A DNA stretch of 40,629 bases from Desulfovibrionales bacterium GWA2_65_9 (GCA_001799475.1 MGTN01000084.1:8238-48866); one strand, 5' to 3'; counted from the stretch's first letter, positions 1-8,488 are shown. A program made the numbers and translations. Notes: generated by a model not told the origin, from the letters alone.

Positions 1-1
1 A

Positions 2-334
2 GAGCTGCGCGAGAAGAGTTCGCGCAACATGGCCCAGCTCATCGCCGAGCTGGAGGTCAAGAAGGGCAACAAGGTCCTCGGCACCGTGATTCCCGAGCGG
101 CGGCTGTACCGGGGCTATGATCAGCCCTTTGCCGAGGTGGAGGTGCTGCCCGGCCTGGGCGACGAGATCTTCACCGTGCTGCTGGGCATGACCGAAGACG
201 GCGGGGCCTCGCTCAAGGTCAACATCAACCCGCTGGTGAACTGGATATGGATCGGCGGCACCATCCTGAGCCTCGCGCCGCTGTTCATCCTGCGCGGCCG
301 CCGTGGCCGGGAGCGGGACCGCGAGAAGGAGTAG
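2..334 (+). CDS. ccmF: CcmF, cytochrome c-type biogenesis protein, C-terminal part (5' truncated by window)
   Basis: The frame is open from the window edge; the first visible residues are ELREKSSRN. The end of a CcmF-type protein is seen: a soluble stretch containing PERRLYRGYDQPFAEVEVLPG, then one membrane helix (about WIWIGGTILSLAPLFIL) and a basic tail of Arg/Glu. In this family the stretch is the last periplasmic loop and last helix of the haem lyase that attaches haem to apocytochrome c with CcmH. The stop codon is 4 bases before the GTG of ccmA, and the ccmA ribosome site (AAGGAG) lies inside the last codons, so the genes are translationally close. The family call rests on both the tail sequence and the neighbours ccmABCD. 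The N-terminal haem-binding part is outside the window. Confidence 0.85.
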   Translation, partial: ELREKSSRNMAQLIAELEVKKGNKVLGTVIPERRLYRGYDQPFAEVEVLPGLGDEIFTVLLGMTEDGGASLKVNINPLVNWIWIGGTILSLAPLFILRGRRGRERDREKE

Positions 335-338
335 GGGC

Positions 339-1106
339 GTGAGTTCCACCGCGAGCATCGCCGCGAGCCCCGCCGCCGTCAGCGGGGGCACCCCGCTCCG
401 GCCGGAAGCGCGGACCGACATCCGGCCCGAAATTCGGCCCGAAATCCGGGCCGACATCCGGCGCGTGGGCAAGTTCTTCGGCTCCAAGCTGGTGCTGCGC
501 GACGTTTCGGCCCAGGTCCTGGCGGGCCAGGCCCTGCTCGTGGTCGGCGGCAACGGCGCGGGCAAGACCACGCTGCTCAAGATCATGGCCGGCTTAAGCC
601 GACCCACGGCGGGCGAGATCGACCTGCGCGTGGCGCCCGAGGACTGCGCCTACCTGGGCCACGCCACCTTCCTCTATCCGCGCCTGAGCGCGGTGGCCAA
701 CCTGACCTTCTGGGGCCGCATGTACGGGCTCTCGCCCACGCGTGCGGAACTGGAGGCGGTGCTCGAGCGGGTGGGCCTTGTGCGCGTGGCGGACGAGCCC
801 GCAGGCACTTTTTCGCGCGGCATGGCCCAGCGCCTGAACCTGGCCCGGGTGTTCCTGATCCAGCCCAGGCTGGTCTTTCTGGACGAGCCGGGCACGGGCC
901 TGGACCCGGCCTCGCAGGAGCTTCTGCGGCGCGAAATTGAAGCCCTGAAAGGGGCGGGCGCGGGCGTGGTCTGGGTCAGCCACCACCTGACCGCGGACCT
1001 GCCCTGCGCCGAGAGCGTGCTCTTCTTGAAGGACGCAGGTGTGGCCTATTTCGGCCCGGCCAGCGGCTTCGACCCCGCATCCAGTGGGGGGGGGCTCTTG
1101 TGCTGA
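339..1106 (+). CDS. ccmA: CcmA, haem exporter ABC ATP-binding subunit
   Basis: ATPase of the CcmABCD complex, which uses ATP to release holo-CcmE for cytochrome c maturation at the inner membrane. Seen: Walker A GGNGAGKTT near residue 70-78, a signature-type segment FSRGMAQRLNLARV, Walker B LVFLDEPGTGLD, and a switch His in VSHHL. I chose GTG at 339 (255 aa) because AGGAG sits about 7 bases upstream; a longer frame from 303 overlaps ccmF without a ribosome site. The first 50 residues are an extension beyond the usual ABC start, low-complexity and carrying a four-fold repeat (see 417-464). The 3' end overlaps ccmB by 7 bases, so coupled translation is likely. Confidence 0.93.
   Translation: MSSTASIAASPAAVSGGTPLRPEARTDIRPEIRPEIRADIRRVGKFFGSKLVLRDVSAQVLAGQALLVVGGNGAGKTTLLKIMAGLSRPTAGEIDLRVAPEDCAYLGHATFLYPRLSAVANLTFWGRMYGLSPTRAELEAVLERVGLVRVADEPAGTFSRGMAQRLNLARVFLIQPRLVFLDEPGTGLDPASQELLRREIEALKGAGAGVVWVSHHLTADLPCAESVLFLKDAGVAYFGPASGFDPASSGGGLLC
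417..464 (+). repeat. Four 12-bp tandem units in ccmA
   Basis: Four contiguous units of GA(C/A)AT(C/T)CGG followed by three C/G bases run exactly 12 bp each and encode DIRP, EIRP, EIRA and DIRR. They lie in the N-terminal extension just before the ABC domain. The in-frame, 4-codon period suggests recent slippage or duplication without loss of frame. Confidence 0.8.
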
Positions 1107-1777
1107 GGCGCGCCGGGTTCATCGCGGCCAAGGACCTGCGGCTGTCCGTGGGCGGCGGGCAGGGCCTGGTGCAGGCCATGCTCCTGGGCCTGCTGCTGAT
1201 TTTCCTCTTTTCGCTGTCCCGGCCCACGGGCGAGCTGGTTTCGGGCCAGGCTGCGGCGGCCATCTTCTGGCTGGCCTCGGCCTTTGGGCTGGTGCTGGTG
1301 TTCAACGACCTGTTCAGCCTGGAGGAGCACCAGGGCTGCCGCCTGGGATTGTTGTCCTCGCCCGTGCCGGAGCACTCCGTGTGGCTGGGCAAGGGCCTGG
1401 CCGGGTTCGCGCTGCTGCTTTTGTCCCAGGCCGTGTTCCTGCCTGCCGCGGCGGTGTTCCTGGGCCAGGACGTCAAGGGCTCCTGGGGCGTTCTGCTGTT
1501 GGCGCTCATCGGCGTGGACTGGGGCCTGGCCGCGCTGGGCGCGCTGCTCGGGGCGCTGGCCCAGGGGCAGGGCGCGCGCGAGTCGCTGTTCTCGGTGATC
1601 CTGTTCCCGCTGCTTTTGCCGGTGCTGCTGGGCGGCATCCGCATCTTTGCCGGGGTGTTCACGGGCGACGCGGCCCCGGACCAGGGGCTTTGGGCGGGCA
1701 TCATCGTGGCCTTTGACGCCGTGTTCATCGCTGCGGGCGCGTTTTTGTTCCCCTTCCTGTACACGGGCGAAGAGTAG
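1100..1777 (+). CDS. ccmB: CcmB, haem exporter ABC permease
   Basis: Membrane subunit that pairs with CcmA in the CcmABCD haem-handling complex. The 225-residue product has the family length (about 220) and about six hydrophobic segments, for example LLGLLLIFLFSL, AIFWLASAFGLVLVF and LFPLLLPVLLGGI. Conserved family features seen are the ALKDL-like start (FIAAKDLRLSV), the FSLEEHQGCRLGLLSSP loop and the ARESLFSVILFPLLLPVLLGG region. The start is the GTG at 1100, overlapping the ccmA stop by 7 bases. The next gene begins 28 bases downstream. Confidence 0.93.
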   Translation: MLRRAGFIAAKDLRLSVGGGQGLVQAMLLGLLLIFLFSLSRPTGELVSGQAAAAIFWLASAFGLVLVFNDLFSLEEHQGCRLGLLSSPVPEHSVWLGKGLAGFALLLLSQAVFLPAAAVFLGQDVKGSWGVLLLALIGVDWGLAALGALLGALAQGQGARESLFSVILFPLLLPVLLGGIRIFAGVFTGDAAPDQGLWAGIIVAFDAVFIAAGAFLFPFLYTGEE

Positions 1778-1805
1778 CGGCTTTTAGGCCGCGTGGAGTG
1801 TGACC

Positions 1806-2495
1806 ATGCCGAACAAACGTATTCTTGCACCCCTGGCCCTGGCCGCCCTGGCGGCCCTGGCCGTCGGCCAGTGGTTCATCTGGGCCTACGCGCCCATCGA
1901 AGAAACCATGGGCCTAGTGCAGAAGATTTTCTACATCCACATGCCGCTCGCCTGGTGGGCGCTGGTGAGCTTCTTCGTGGTCTTTGTGGCCAGCATCCGC
2001 CACCTGATGACGCGCAGCGCCGCTTCGGACATTTTGGCGGGCGCTGCGGCGGAGCTGGGCGTGCTGCTCTCCGGCCTGGCGCTGGTTTCCGGCTCCATCT
2101 GGGGCCGCGCGGCCTGGAACGTCTGGTGGACCTGGGATCCCCGGCTGACCACCACGCTGATCATGTGGTTCGTCTACGCCGGGTACTTGGTGCTGCGCGG
2201 ATCATCCGCAGGGGGGGGCATGGGCGGCGAGCGCCGGGCCATGGTCTGCGCGGTGCTGGGCGTGGTGGCCTTTCTCGACGTGCCGCTGGTGTTCTATTCC
2301 GCGCGCATCTGGCGCAGCGTGCACCCTGCGGTGCTGGCCAGCCAGGGCGGCGGCCTGGAGCCGGAGATGTGGCACACGGTGCTGGTGAATTTGCTGGCCT
2401 TTGGCCTGCTGTGGCTGACGCTGCTGCTCCTGCGCTTCGGCCTGGGCCGGGCCGAGGAACGCGCCCAGGCCATGCTGCAAGGCCGGGAGGGCTGA
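1806..2495 (+). CDS. ccmC: CcmC, haem delivery protein to CcmE
   Basis: Six-helix membrane protein of the haem-handling family that binds haem and loads CcmE. The tryptophan-rich WWTWDPRLT motif is at residues 107-115, and the two expected haem-ligand histidines are present in IHMPLAW (His46) and RSVHPAV (His174). Length is 229 residues from ATG 1806, close to the family norm. I prefer ATG 1806 because GGAG at 1795-1798 is well spaced from it; the upstream GTG at 1800 would sit almost on the ribosome site. The gene ends 2 bases before ccmD. Confidence 0.94.
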   Translation: MPNKRILAPLALAALAALAVGQWFIWAYAPIEETMGLVQKIFYIHMPLAWWALVSFFVVFVASIRHLMTRSAASDILAGAAAELGVLLSGLALVSGSIWGRAAWNVWWTWDPRLTTTLIMWFVYAGYLVLRGSSAGGGMGGERRAMVCAVLGVVAFLDVPLVFYSARIWRSVHPAVLASQGGGLEPEMWHTVLVNLLAFGLLWLTLLLLRFGLGRAEERAQAMLQGREG

Positions 2496-2497
2496 TC

Positions 2498-2635
2498 ATG
2501 AACGGATATCTTGTGGCGGCCAATGCCGCCGTGTGGTTTGCCCTGGCGGCCTACGGGACCCTGCTTGTCCTGCGTGGCCGGGCCGTGGAGAGACGCCTCA
2601 AACAATTGGAGATGCTGCGTGAGCGCAACGACTAA
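2498..2635 (+). CDS. ccmD: CcmD, small haem exporter subunit
   Basis: A 45-residue protein with one membrane helix (about residues 5-26, AANAAVWFALAAYGTLLVL) followed by a charged helical tail (RRLKQLEMLRERND). Size, topology and place directly after ccmC match CcmD, the small subunit that helps release holo-CcmE from CcmABC. It starts 2 bases after the ccmC stop and overlaps the next gene by 17 bases. Sequence conservation in this family is low, so the call depends mainly on context and topology. Confidence 0.85.
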   Translation: MNGYLVAANAAVWFALAAYGTLLVLRGRAVERRLKQLEMLRERND

Positions 2636-3284
2636 ACGTTCCCCCGATCATTCCCTGCCCTTGGGCGGCGGCCAGAAGCTCGTCTTGGCGGCGCTGTTGG
2701 CGGCGCTCCTGGCCATGTTCGTCGGCTCCTTCGTGTACCGCATGCAGGGCTCCGGCCTGGCGGTGGAGATCAAGCAGGAGCGCGGCGGCATGGGTGGCAT
2801 GGGCGGCAAGGGCGGGCCTGGCGGCGGCATGGGCGGCCCGATGGGCGGCGCCATGGGTGGAATAGACATGGAGCACCTGCGCGAGCTCATGGGCACCATG
2901 GAGAAAAACCCCAATGACCCCAAGGTGCTTCTGGAGCTGGGCAACACCTTCATGATGATGCAGGCCTGGGACAAGGCCTTGGAGTTTTTGGACAAGGCCG
3001 TCAAACTGACGCCGAAGGACGCCCAGGTGCACCGGGCCATGGGCATGGTGCGCTTCGAGCGCAAGGAGTACGAGCTGGCCCGCAAGTCCTTTGACACGGT
3101 GCTCAAGATGGCGCCGGACGACGTGCTGGCCCATTACAACATGGGCATCCTGCTCAAGCACTACATGAAGAAGCCCGCCGAGGGCGACGCGCACTTCCGC
3201 AAGGTGGTCCAGCTGGGCGGCGCAACCGACCCGGAGGTGCTCAAGAGCGCCGAGGAAGAGCTGGTTCCCGGCGGCAAGAAGTAG
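2619..3284 (+). CDS. Membrane-anchored TPR protein of the ccm operon (CcmI/NrfG-like)
   Basis: Start GTG 2619 lies inside ccmD, with GGAG 8 bases upstream; this gives 221 residues. Order of parts: short basic N-terminus; one membrane helix (about 15-36, KLVLAALLAALLAMFVGSFVY); a Gly/Met-rich linker (about 50-76, repeats of GGMGG and GGPMGG); then at least three TPR units, for example DPKVLLELGNTFMMMQAWDKA and AQVHRAMGMVRFERKEYELA. TPR proteins in ccm clusters (CcmI, CcmH fusions, NrfG) present apocytochrome tails to the lyase, and that is the likely role here. No haem-binding or CxxC motif is seen, so it is not CcmG or CcmH. The Met-rich linker is unusual. Confidence 0.75.
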   Translation: MSATTKRSPDHSLPLGGGQKLVLAALLAALLAMFVGSFVYRMQGSGLAVEIKQERGGMGGMGGKGGPGGGMGGPMGGAMGGIDMEHLRELMGTMEKNPNDPKVLLELGNTFMMMQAWDKALEFLDKAVKLTPKDAQVHRAMGMVRFERKEYELARKSFDTVLKMAPDDVLAHYNMGILLKHYMKKPAEGDAHFRKVVQLGGATDPEVLKSAEEELVPGGKK

Positions 3285-3310
3285 GCAGTCCAGGCGCTGG
3301 CTGCAGCGCC

Positions 3311-3338
3311 TTGACATGGCCGGGCATCTCGCTAAAAT
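3311..3338 (+). promoter_or_regulatory. Sigma70-like promoter for liv operon
   Basis: A perfect -35 TTGACA (3311-3316) and a -10 TAAAAT (3333-3338) are separated by 16 bases in the gap between the ccm TPR gene and livK. The leader to livK would be about 90 bases. No other strong promoter is seen in the gap. Confidence 0.65.
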
Positions 3339-3437
3339 ACCCGGCTTCTAGGCTCTCGCGGCGGGGGAATGCCCATTTCCCGCGTCTTGGCCATATGTGG
3401 TGAATGTTGTTGACAGAACTCATCTGGAGGGACTCGC

Positions 3438-4610
3438 ATGAAGTCGAAATGGTTCGTGACGGTGCTGGGCGTCGCCCTGGCGGGCATGCTTGCCGTGGGT
3501 TGCGGCGGCGAGAAAAAGGAAGAAAAGAAGGCTGAAGCGCCCAAGCAGGAAGCTGCCGCCCCGGCCAAGAAGCTGGTGCTCGGCGTGGCCGGCGCCCAGA
3601 GCGGCGACCTGGCCTCCTACGGCCTGCCCTCTGTCAACGCCGCCAAGCTGGTGGCCAAGGAATGGAACGCCAAGGGCGGCGTGAACGGCATGCTGGTCGA
3701 AGTGCAGGCCATGGACGACCAGTGCAAGCCCGAGCTGGCGACCAACGCGGCCACCAAGCTCGTGAGCGAGAAGGCCAGCATCGTCATCGGCCACATCTGC
3801 TCCGGCGCCACCAAGGCCGCCCTGCCCATCTACAAGGACGCCAAGGTCGTGGTCATGTCGCCCTCGGCCACCAGCACCGAGCTGACCCAGAACGGCAGCT
3901 ACCCCAATTTCTTCCGCACCATTTCCTACGACCTGATCCAGGGCAAGGCCGCCGCCGAGTTCGCCACGGCCGAGCTGAAGGTCAAGAAGGTCGCGGTCAT
4001 CCACGACAAGGGCGACTACGGCAAGGGCTTCGCCGAGAGCGCCAAGAAGGCCATCGAGGACGGCAAGGCCGCCAAGGTCGCCCTCTTTGAAGGCATCACC
4101 CCCGGCGGCGTGGACTACTCCGCCGTGGTCCAGAAGATCAAGGCTTCCGGCGCGGATTGCGTGCTTTTTGGCGGCTACTACCCCGAAGCCTCCAAGATCG
4201 TCGTGCAGATGCACAAGAAGGGCCTCAAGATCGCCTTTGTCACCGACGACGGCGTGAAGGACGACACCTTCATCAAGCTCGCCGGCGCCGATGCCGAGGG
4301 CGTGTATGCCACCGGCCCGCAGATCCTTGTCGACAACGCCGTCTACAAGAAGGCCGTGGCCGACCATGAGAAGGAGTTCGGCTCCGCGCCCGGATCGTTC
4401 TTCGCCCAGGGCTATGCTGCGGCCCAGACCCTCCTGAACGCCGTGGCCAAGGCCGGCGGCACCGACTACGACAAGGTCGTGGCCGCCCTGCAGAAGGAAT
4501 ACGTCGAGACCCCGGTCGGCAAGATCAAGTTCGACGCCAAGGGCGACGCCGAGGGCGTGAGCTTCTCCGTGTACCAGGTCAAGAGCGGCAAGTACGAACT
4601 GGTGAAGTAG
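3438..4610 (+). CDS. livK: Branched-chain amino acid ABC transporter, substrate-binding lipoprotein
   Basis: Periplasmic binding protein of the Leu/Ile/Val type (Peripla_BP_6 fold), 390 residues. The signal peptide ends with a lipobox LAVGC (Cys22), followed by a Lys/Glu-rich linker, so it is probably a lipid-anchored receptor. Family segments include LGVAGAQSGDLASYGLP, the Ser/Ala/Thr ligand loop SPSATSTELTQ and FFRTISYD. GGAGGG precedes ATG 3438. It is separated by 121 bases from livH, the usual arrangement that lets the receptor be made in excess. Exact ligand cannot be read; branched-chain amino acids are the default inference for the complete livKHMGF set. Confidence 0.9.
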   Translation: MKSKWFVTVLGVALAGMLAVGCGGEKKEEKKAEAPKQEAAAPAKKLVLGVAGAQSGDLASYGLPSVNAAKLVAKEWNAKGGVNGMLVEVQAMDDQCKPELATNAATKLVSEKASIVIGHICSGATKAALPIYKDAKVVVMSPSATSTELTQNGSYPNFFRTISYDLIQGKAAAEFATAELKVKKVAVIHDKGDYGKGFAESAKKAIEDGKAAKVALFEGITPGGVDYSAVVQKIKASGADCVLFGGYYPEASKIVVQMHKKGLKIAFVTDDGVKDDTFIKLAGADAEGVYATGPQILVDNAVYKKAVADHEKEFGSAPGSFFAQGYAAAQTLLNAVAKAGGTDYDKVVAALQKEYVETPVGKIKFDAKGDAEGVSFSVYQVKSGKYELVK

Positions 4611-4646
4611 CCTCCGCCGCCCGGCACACGGGCGTGCGAAAATCTG

Positions 4647-4682
4647 CCAGGGGGCGGGGGCGGTCATGCGCCCGTCCCCTGG
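4647..4682 (+). other. Hairpin between livK and livH
   Basis: Inverted repeat with arms CCAGGGG and CCCCTGG, extended inward with partial G/C pairing across a short loop around GTCATG. No T-run follows. It could stabilise the livK transcript 3' end or attenuate readthrough into livHMGF. Confidence 0.4.
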
Positions 4683-4731
4683 TTCCGTAAGGCCGCCTCC
4701 GGATATTTCCGGCCGGCCGGGTGGTTCGTGA

Positions 4732-5634
4732 ATGGAATATTTTCTCCAGCTTTTTTTCGGGGGCTTAAGCCGCGGCAGCGTGTACGCACTCATCGCGCTG
4801 GGCTACACCATGGTCTACGGCATCATTGAGCTCATCAATTTCGCCCACGGCGAGATCTACATGATCGGCGCCTTCATGGGCCTCATCGTGGCCGGGGTGC
4901 TGACCGCCCTGGGCTGGCCCGCGCTGTCCATCCTGGCCATCGCCCTGGTGGTCTCGGTGCTCTATTCCGCGGCCTACGGCTACACTGTGGAGAAGATCGC
5001 CTACAAGCCGCTGCGCAGCGCGCCGCGCCTGGCCCCGCTCATCTCGGCCATCGGCATGTCGATCCTGCTCCAGAACTATATCATGCTCGCCCAGACCCCG
5101 GATTTCCTGCCCTTCCCCCGGCTCATCCCCGAGCTGGCCTTCATGGAGCCCGTGAGCAACTACCTGGGCACCTCGGACATGTTCATCATCGTCACCTCGC
5201 TGGTGGTCATGGTGGCCTTGACCCTGTTCATCAAGTTCACACGCATGGGCAAGGCCATGCGGGCCACCGCGCAGAACAGGAAGATGGCCATGCTCGTCGG
5301 CGTCAACGTCGACCAGGTCATCAGCGTGACCTTCATCATCGGCTCGAGCCTGGCGGCCGTGGGCGGCGTGCTCATCGCGGCCCATGTCGGGCAGATCAAT
5401 TTCGCCATCGGCTTTCTGGCCGGCATCAAGGCCTTCACCGCGGCGGTGCTGGGCGGCATCGGCAGCATCCCCGGCGCGGTTCTGGGCGGCCTGGTCCTGG
5501 GCTGGACCGAGAGCTTCGCCACGGGCTATGTCTCCAGCGACTACGAGGACGTTTTCGCCTTCCTGCTGCTGGTGGTCATCCTGATCTTCCGCCCTGCCGG
5601 TCTGCTCGGCAAGCAGCGGGCGCAAAAGGTGTAG
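4732..5634 (+). CDS. livH: Branched-chain amino acid ABC permease LivH
   Basis: Inner-membrane permease, 300 residues, with about eight hydrophobic segments. Family markers: SRGSVYALIALGYTMVYGIIELINFAHG at the N-terminus (quoted as two pieces: SRGSVYALIALGYTMVYG, then IIELINFAHG), the cytoplasmic RATAQNRKMAMLVGVN loop, and the C-terminal GIGSIPGAVLGGL / LIFRPAGLLGK end. The RATAQNR loop is the part that contacts the ATPases in this family. It starts after the 121-base gap and ends 2 bases before livM, so livHMGF are one transcription unit. Confidence 0.93.
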   Translation: MEYFLQLFFGGLSRGSVYALIALGYTMVYGIIELINFAHGEIYMIGAFMGLIVAGVLTALGWPALSILAIALVVSVLYSAAYGYTVEKIAYKPLRSAPRLAPLISAIGMSILLQNYIMLAQTPDFLPFPRLIPELAFMEPVSNYLGTSDMFIIVTSLVVMVALTLFIKFTRMGKAMRATAQNRKMAMLVGVNVDQVISVTFIIGSSLAAVGGVLIAAHVGQINFAIGFLAGIKAFTAAVLGGIGSIPGAVLGGLVLGWTESFATGYVSSDYEDVFAFLLLVVILIFRPAGLLGKQRAQKV

Positions 5635-5636
5635 CC

Positions 5637-6884
5637 ATGGCGCAAGCGAACCCCATCCAACACCCCACCCAGCACGTCATCCAGCACGTTAAGCAGGCCT
5701 TTGTGGCCGCCATCTGGCTGGCCTTCCTGACCCTGCCGATCATGGTCATCCGCGTGGACACGGTGGAGAAGACCGTGACCTGGCGCTGGATGAACCTGGC
5801 CTACATGGCCCTCGGCAGCTTCGTGCTGGCCCTGGCCTGGTACTGCATGATGGAGCGCCGCGACCAAAGCCAGGCCAGGAAGGACCTGGAGACCGTGGAG
5901 CGCGACTCGGCCCTTTCGCGCTTCCTGTCCGACCCGCGCTTCGCCAAGCCGCTCATGGCCTTCGGCCTGCTCGTGGCCGCAGGCTTCCCCTGGTTCTTCT
6001 CCATGTACCAGACGAACATCCTGGTCAGCGCGCTGATCTACGTGGTCCTGGGCCTGGGGCTGAACATCACCGTGGGCCTGGCCGGGCTGCTGGACCTGGG
6101 CTACGTGGCCTTCTACGCCGTGGGCGCCTACACCTACGCGCTCCTCAACCACCACTTCCAGCTGGGCTTCTGGACCGTGCTGCCGCTGGGCGCGGTTTTG
6201 GGCGCGTTCTTCGGCATCCTGCTCGGCTTTCCGGTGCTGCGCCTGCGCGGCGACTATCTGGCCATCGTGACGCTCGGCTTCGGGCAGATCATCCGCCTGG
6301 TGCTGGAGAACTGGAGCGCCTTCTCCTTCGGCCCCAGCGGCATCTCGAACATCGACCGGCCCGGGCTCTTCGGCATCACCTATTCGGTGGAGCAGGCCAC
6401 CACCTACATGTACTACATCATGCTGGCCCTGGTGCTCTTGACCATCTTCGTCACGGCCCGGCTCAAGGACTCGCGCATCGGGCGGGCCTGGCTGGCCCTG
6501 CGCGAGGACGAGATCGCCTGCCAGGCCATGGGCATCGACAACACCCGGGCCAAGCTCATGGCCTTTTCCCTGGGCGCCACGCTGGCTGCCCTCATGGGCG
6601 TGGTCTTCGCGGCCAAGACGACCTTCATCAACCCGGCCAGCTTCACCTTCATGGAGTCGGCCATGATCCTGGCCATCGTGGTGCTGGGCGGCATGGGCTC
6701 GGTTTTGGGCGTCATTCTGGGCGCGTTTTTGCTCATGCTCCTGCCCGAGTACCTGCGCGCCTTCTCCGAGTACCGCATGCTCATCTTCGGCTTCACCATG
6801 GTCCTGATCATGGTCTTCCGGCCCCAGGGGCTGGTGCGCGCCAAGCGCAAGGTCTACAAGATCAACGTGGAACAGGCGGGCTAG
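5637..6884 (+). CDS. livM: Branched-chain amino acid ABC permease LivM
   Basis: Second permease, 415 residues. Seen: an N-terminal extension with repeated HPTQHVIQHV-like residues and two or three extra membrane helices, then the conserved LivM core (GLNITVGLAGLLDLGYVAFYAVGAY, in pieces), the ALREDEIACQAMGID loop that meets the ATPase, and the ending MVFRPQGLVRAKR. The extended N-terminus resembles LivM of enteric bacteria (about 425 aa) rather than the shorter 320-residue form. livG begins 3 bases after its stop. Confidence 0.92.
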   Translation: MAQANPIQHPTQHVIQHVKQAFVAAIWLAFLTLPIMVIRVDTVEKTVTWRWMNLAYMALGSFVLALAWYCMMERRDQSQARKDLETVERDSALSRFLSDPRFAKPLMAFGLLVAAGFPWFFSMYQTNILVSALIYVVLGLGLNITVGLAGLLDLGYVAFYAVGAYTYALLNHHFQLGFWTVLPLGAVLGAFFGILLGFPVLRLRGDYLAIVTLGFGQIIRLVLENWSAFSFGPSGISNIDRPGLFGITYSVEQATTYMYYIMLALVLLTIFVTARLKDSRIGRAWLALREDEIACQAMGIDNTRAKLMAFSLGATLAALMGVVFAAKTTFINPASFTFMESAMILAIVVLGGMGSVLGVILGAFLLMLLPEYLRAFSEYRMLIFGFTMVLIMVFRPQGLVRAKRKVYKINVEQAG

Positions 6885-6887
6885 CGC

Positions 6888-7730
6888 ATGGGCCAGGGCA
6901 TGAACGAAGCGACCAACCGCAGCGCCGAGAGCGCGGTGCTCTCCGTGCGCAACGTGAGCATGAACTTTGGCGGCCTGCGCGCGCTTTCCGAGGTGGACCT
7001 GGACGTGCGGCCCGGCGAGGTGGTGGCGCTCATCGGCCCCAACGGCGCGGGCAAGACCACCTTCTTCAACTGCATCACCGGCATCTACACGCCCACCGGC
7101 GGCGAGGTCACGGCCTACCCCAGGACCGGCAAGCCGAAGCGCCCTGAGGGCATACGAATCAACGGCATGCGCACCAACCTCGTGTGCGAGCTGGGCATGG
7201 CCAGGACCTTCCAGAACATCCGGCTGTTTCCGTCCATGACGGCGCTGGAGAACGTCATGATCGGGCGGCACTGCCGCACCAAAACCGGCATCCTGGGCGC
7301 TGTGCTGCGCGGGGCGGCAACCCGGCGCGAGGAGCAGGAGGTCGTGGACAAGAGCTTTGAGATGCTGACCAAGGTCGGCCTGGAGAAGCTGGCCAACGAG
7401 TATGCGCGCAACCTGCCCTACGGCGCGCAGCGCAGGCTGGAGATCGCCCGGGCCCTGGCCACGGAGCCCTTTCTGCTGCTGCTCGACGAGCCGGCCGCGG
7501 GCATGAATCCCCAGGAGACCGAGGAACTCAAGCAGATGGTCATCCGCATCCGCGAGGAGTTCAAGGTGTCCGTGCTCCTGATCGAACACGACATGAAGAT
7601 GGTCATGAGCCTGTCCGACCGCATCTATGTCATGGAATACGGCCGCATCATCTCCACCGGCACCCCGAAGCAGGTGGGCGAAGACCCGCAGGTCATCCGG
7701 GCCTACCTGGGCGAGGACAGCGATGCTTGA
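6888..7730 (+). CDS. livG: Branched-chain amino acid ABC ATP-binding protein LivG
   Basis: ATPase of the importer, 280 residues from ATG 6888; a second ATG at 6900 is a possible alternative. Seen: Walker A GPNGAGKTT, Q-loop region ARTFQNIRLFPSMT, signature variant LPYGAQRRLEIARAL (YGAQR in place of the canonical SGGQ, as is normal for LivG), Walker B LLLLDEPAAGMNP and switch His in LIEHDM. The insert GKPKRPEGIRINGMRTNL after Walker A is longer than in most LivG. The end overlaps livF by 8 bases. Confidence 0.93.
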   Translation: MGQGMNEATNRSAESAVLSVRNVSMNFGGLRALSEVDLDVRPGEVVALIGPNGAGKTTFFNCITGIYTPTGGEVTAYPRTGKPKRPEGIRINGMRTNLVCELGMARTFQNIRLFPSMTALENVMIGRHCRTKTGILGAVLRGAATRREEQEVVDKSFEMLTKVGLEKLANEYARNLPYGAQRRLEIARALATEPFLLLLDEPAAGMNPQETEELKQMVIRIREEFKVSVLLIEHDMKMVMSLSDRIYVMEYGRIISTGTPKQVGEDPQVIRAYLGEDSDA

Positions 7731-8430
7731 GCTCAAAGATATCGACGCCTTCTACGGCAACATCCAGGCCCTGCGCGAGGTGAACATCACCATCGGCGAG
7801 GGCGAGATCATCACGCTCATCGGGGCCAACGGCGCGGGCAAGTCGACCACGCTCATGACCATCTGCGGCGTGGTGCCGCCGCGAAGGGGCCAGGTGCTGT
7901 TCCAGGGCCAGTCCTTAAGCGGCGTGTCCCCGGACAAGGTCGTGGCGCGCGGCATCTGCCAGGTGCCCGAGGGCCGGCTCATCTTCCCGGACCTGACCGT
8001 GCAGGAGAACCTGGACATGGGCGCGTTTTTGCGCTCGGACAAGGGCGGCATCAAGAACGACCTGGACCAGGTCTTCGGCCTGTTCCCGATTCTGCTGGAG
8101 CGGCGCGGCCAGCTCGGCGGCACGCTCTCCGGCGGGGAGCAGCAGATGCTGGCCATCAGCCGCGCGCTCATGGCCCGGCCCAAGCTGCTGTTGCTCGACG
8201 AGCCCTCGCTCGGCCTGGCCCCGCTGATCATCCGGCAGATTTTCGACATCATCAAGAAGATCAACAAGGAGTCCAACACCACGATCTTCCTGGTTGAGCA
8301 GAACGCCAACCAGGCGCTCAAGGTGGCGCACCGGGGCTATGTCATGGAGAACGGGCGCATAACGCTCGAAGATTCCTGCGACAAGCTCCTTGCCAATGAC
8401 GAGGTCAAGAAGGCATATCTGGGGCTCTAG
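7723..8430 (+). CDS. livF: Branched-chain amino acid ABC ATP-binding protein LivF
   Basis: Second ATPase, 235 residues, the usual length for LivF. Seen: Walker A GANGAGKST, the LivF hallmark QVPEGRLIFPDLTVQENL, signature LSGGEQQMLAISRAL, Walker B LLLLDEPSLGLAP and switch region LVEQNANQAL. The ATG at 7723 lies inside the last codons of livG. It closes the livKHMGF set; guaB follows after 58 bases with no clear terminator, so some readthrough into guaBA is possible. Confidence 0.94.
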   Translation: MLELKDIDAFYGNIQALREVNITIGEGEIITLIGANGAGKSTTLMTICGVVPPRRGQVLFQGQSLSGVSPDKVVARGICQVPEGRLIFPDLTVQENLDMGAFLRSDKGGIKNDLDQVFGLFPILLERRGQLGGTLSGGEQQMLAISRALMARPKLLLLDEPSLGLAPLIIRQIFDIIKKINKESNTTIFLVEQNANQALKVAHRGYVMENGRITLEDSCDKLLANDEVKKAYLGL

Positions 8431-8488
8431 ACGATCCCAGCCGCACTCGAAACCCGGAGAACGCCGGGAAAAACGGGAGAGAAGGACC

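Noticed and set aside
303..338. Upstream GTG at 303 as the ccmA start
   Set aside because: It would overlap ccmF by 32 bases without a ribosome site, whereas GTG 339 has AGGAG at normal spacing.
4647..4682. Hairpin after livK considered as a full terminator
   Set aside because: No T-run, and livHMGF downstream lack another good promoter, so complete termination is unlikely.
5541..7736. Long open frame on the minus strand, about 730 codons
   Set aside because: It lies opposite livH, livM and livG, is rich in His, Asp, Gln and Ala as typical of the antisense of GC-rich genes, and has no family match or ribosome site.
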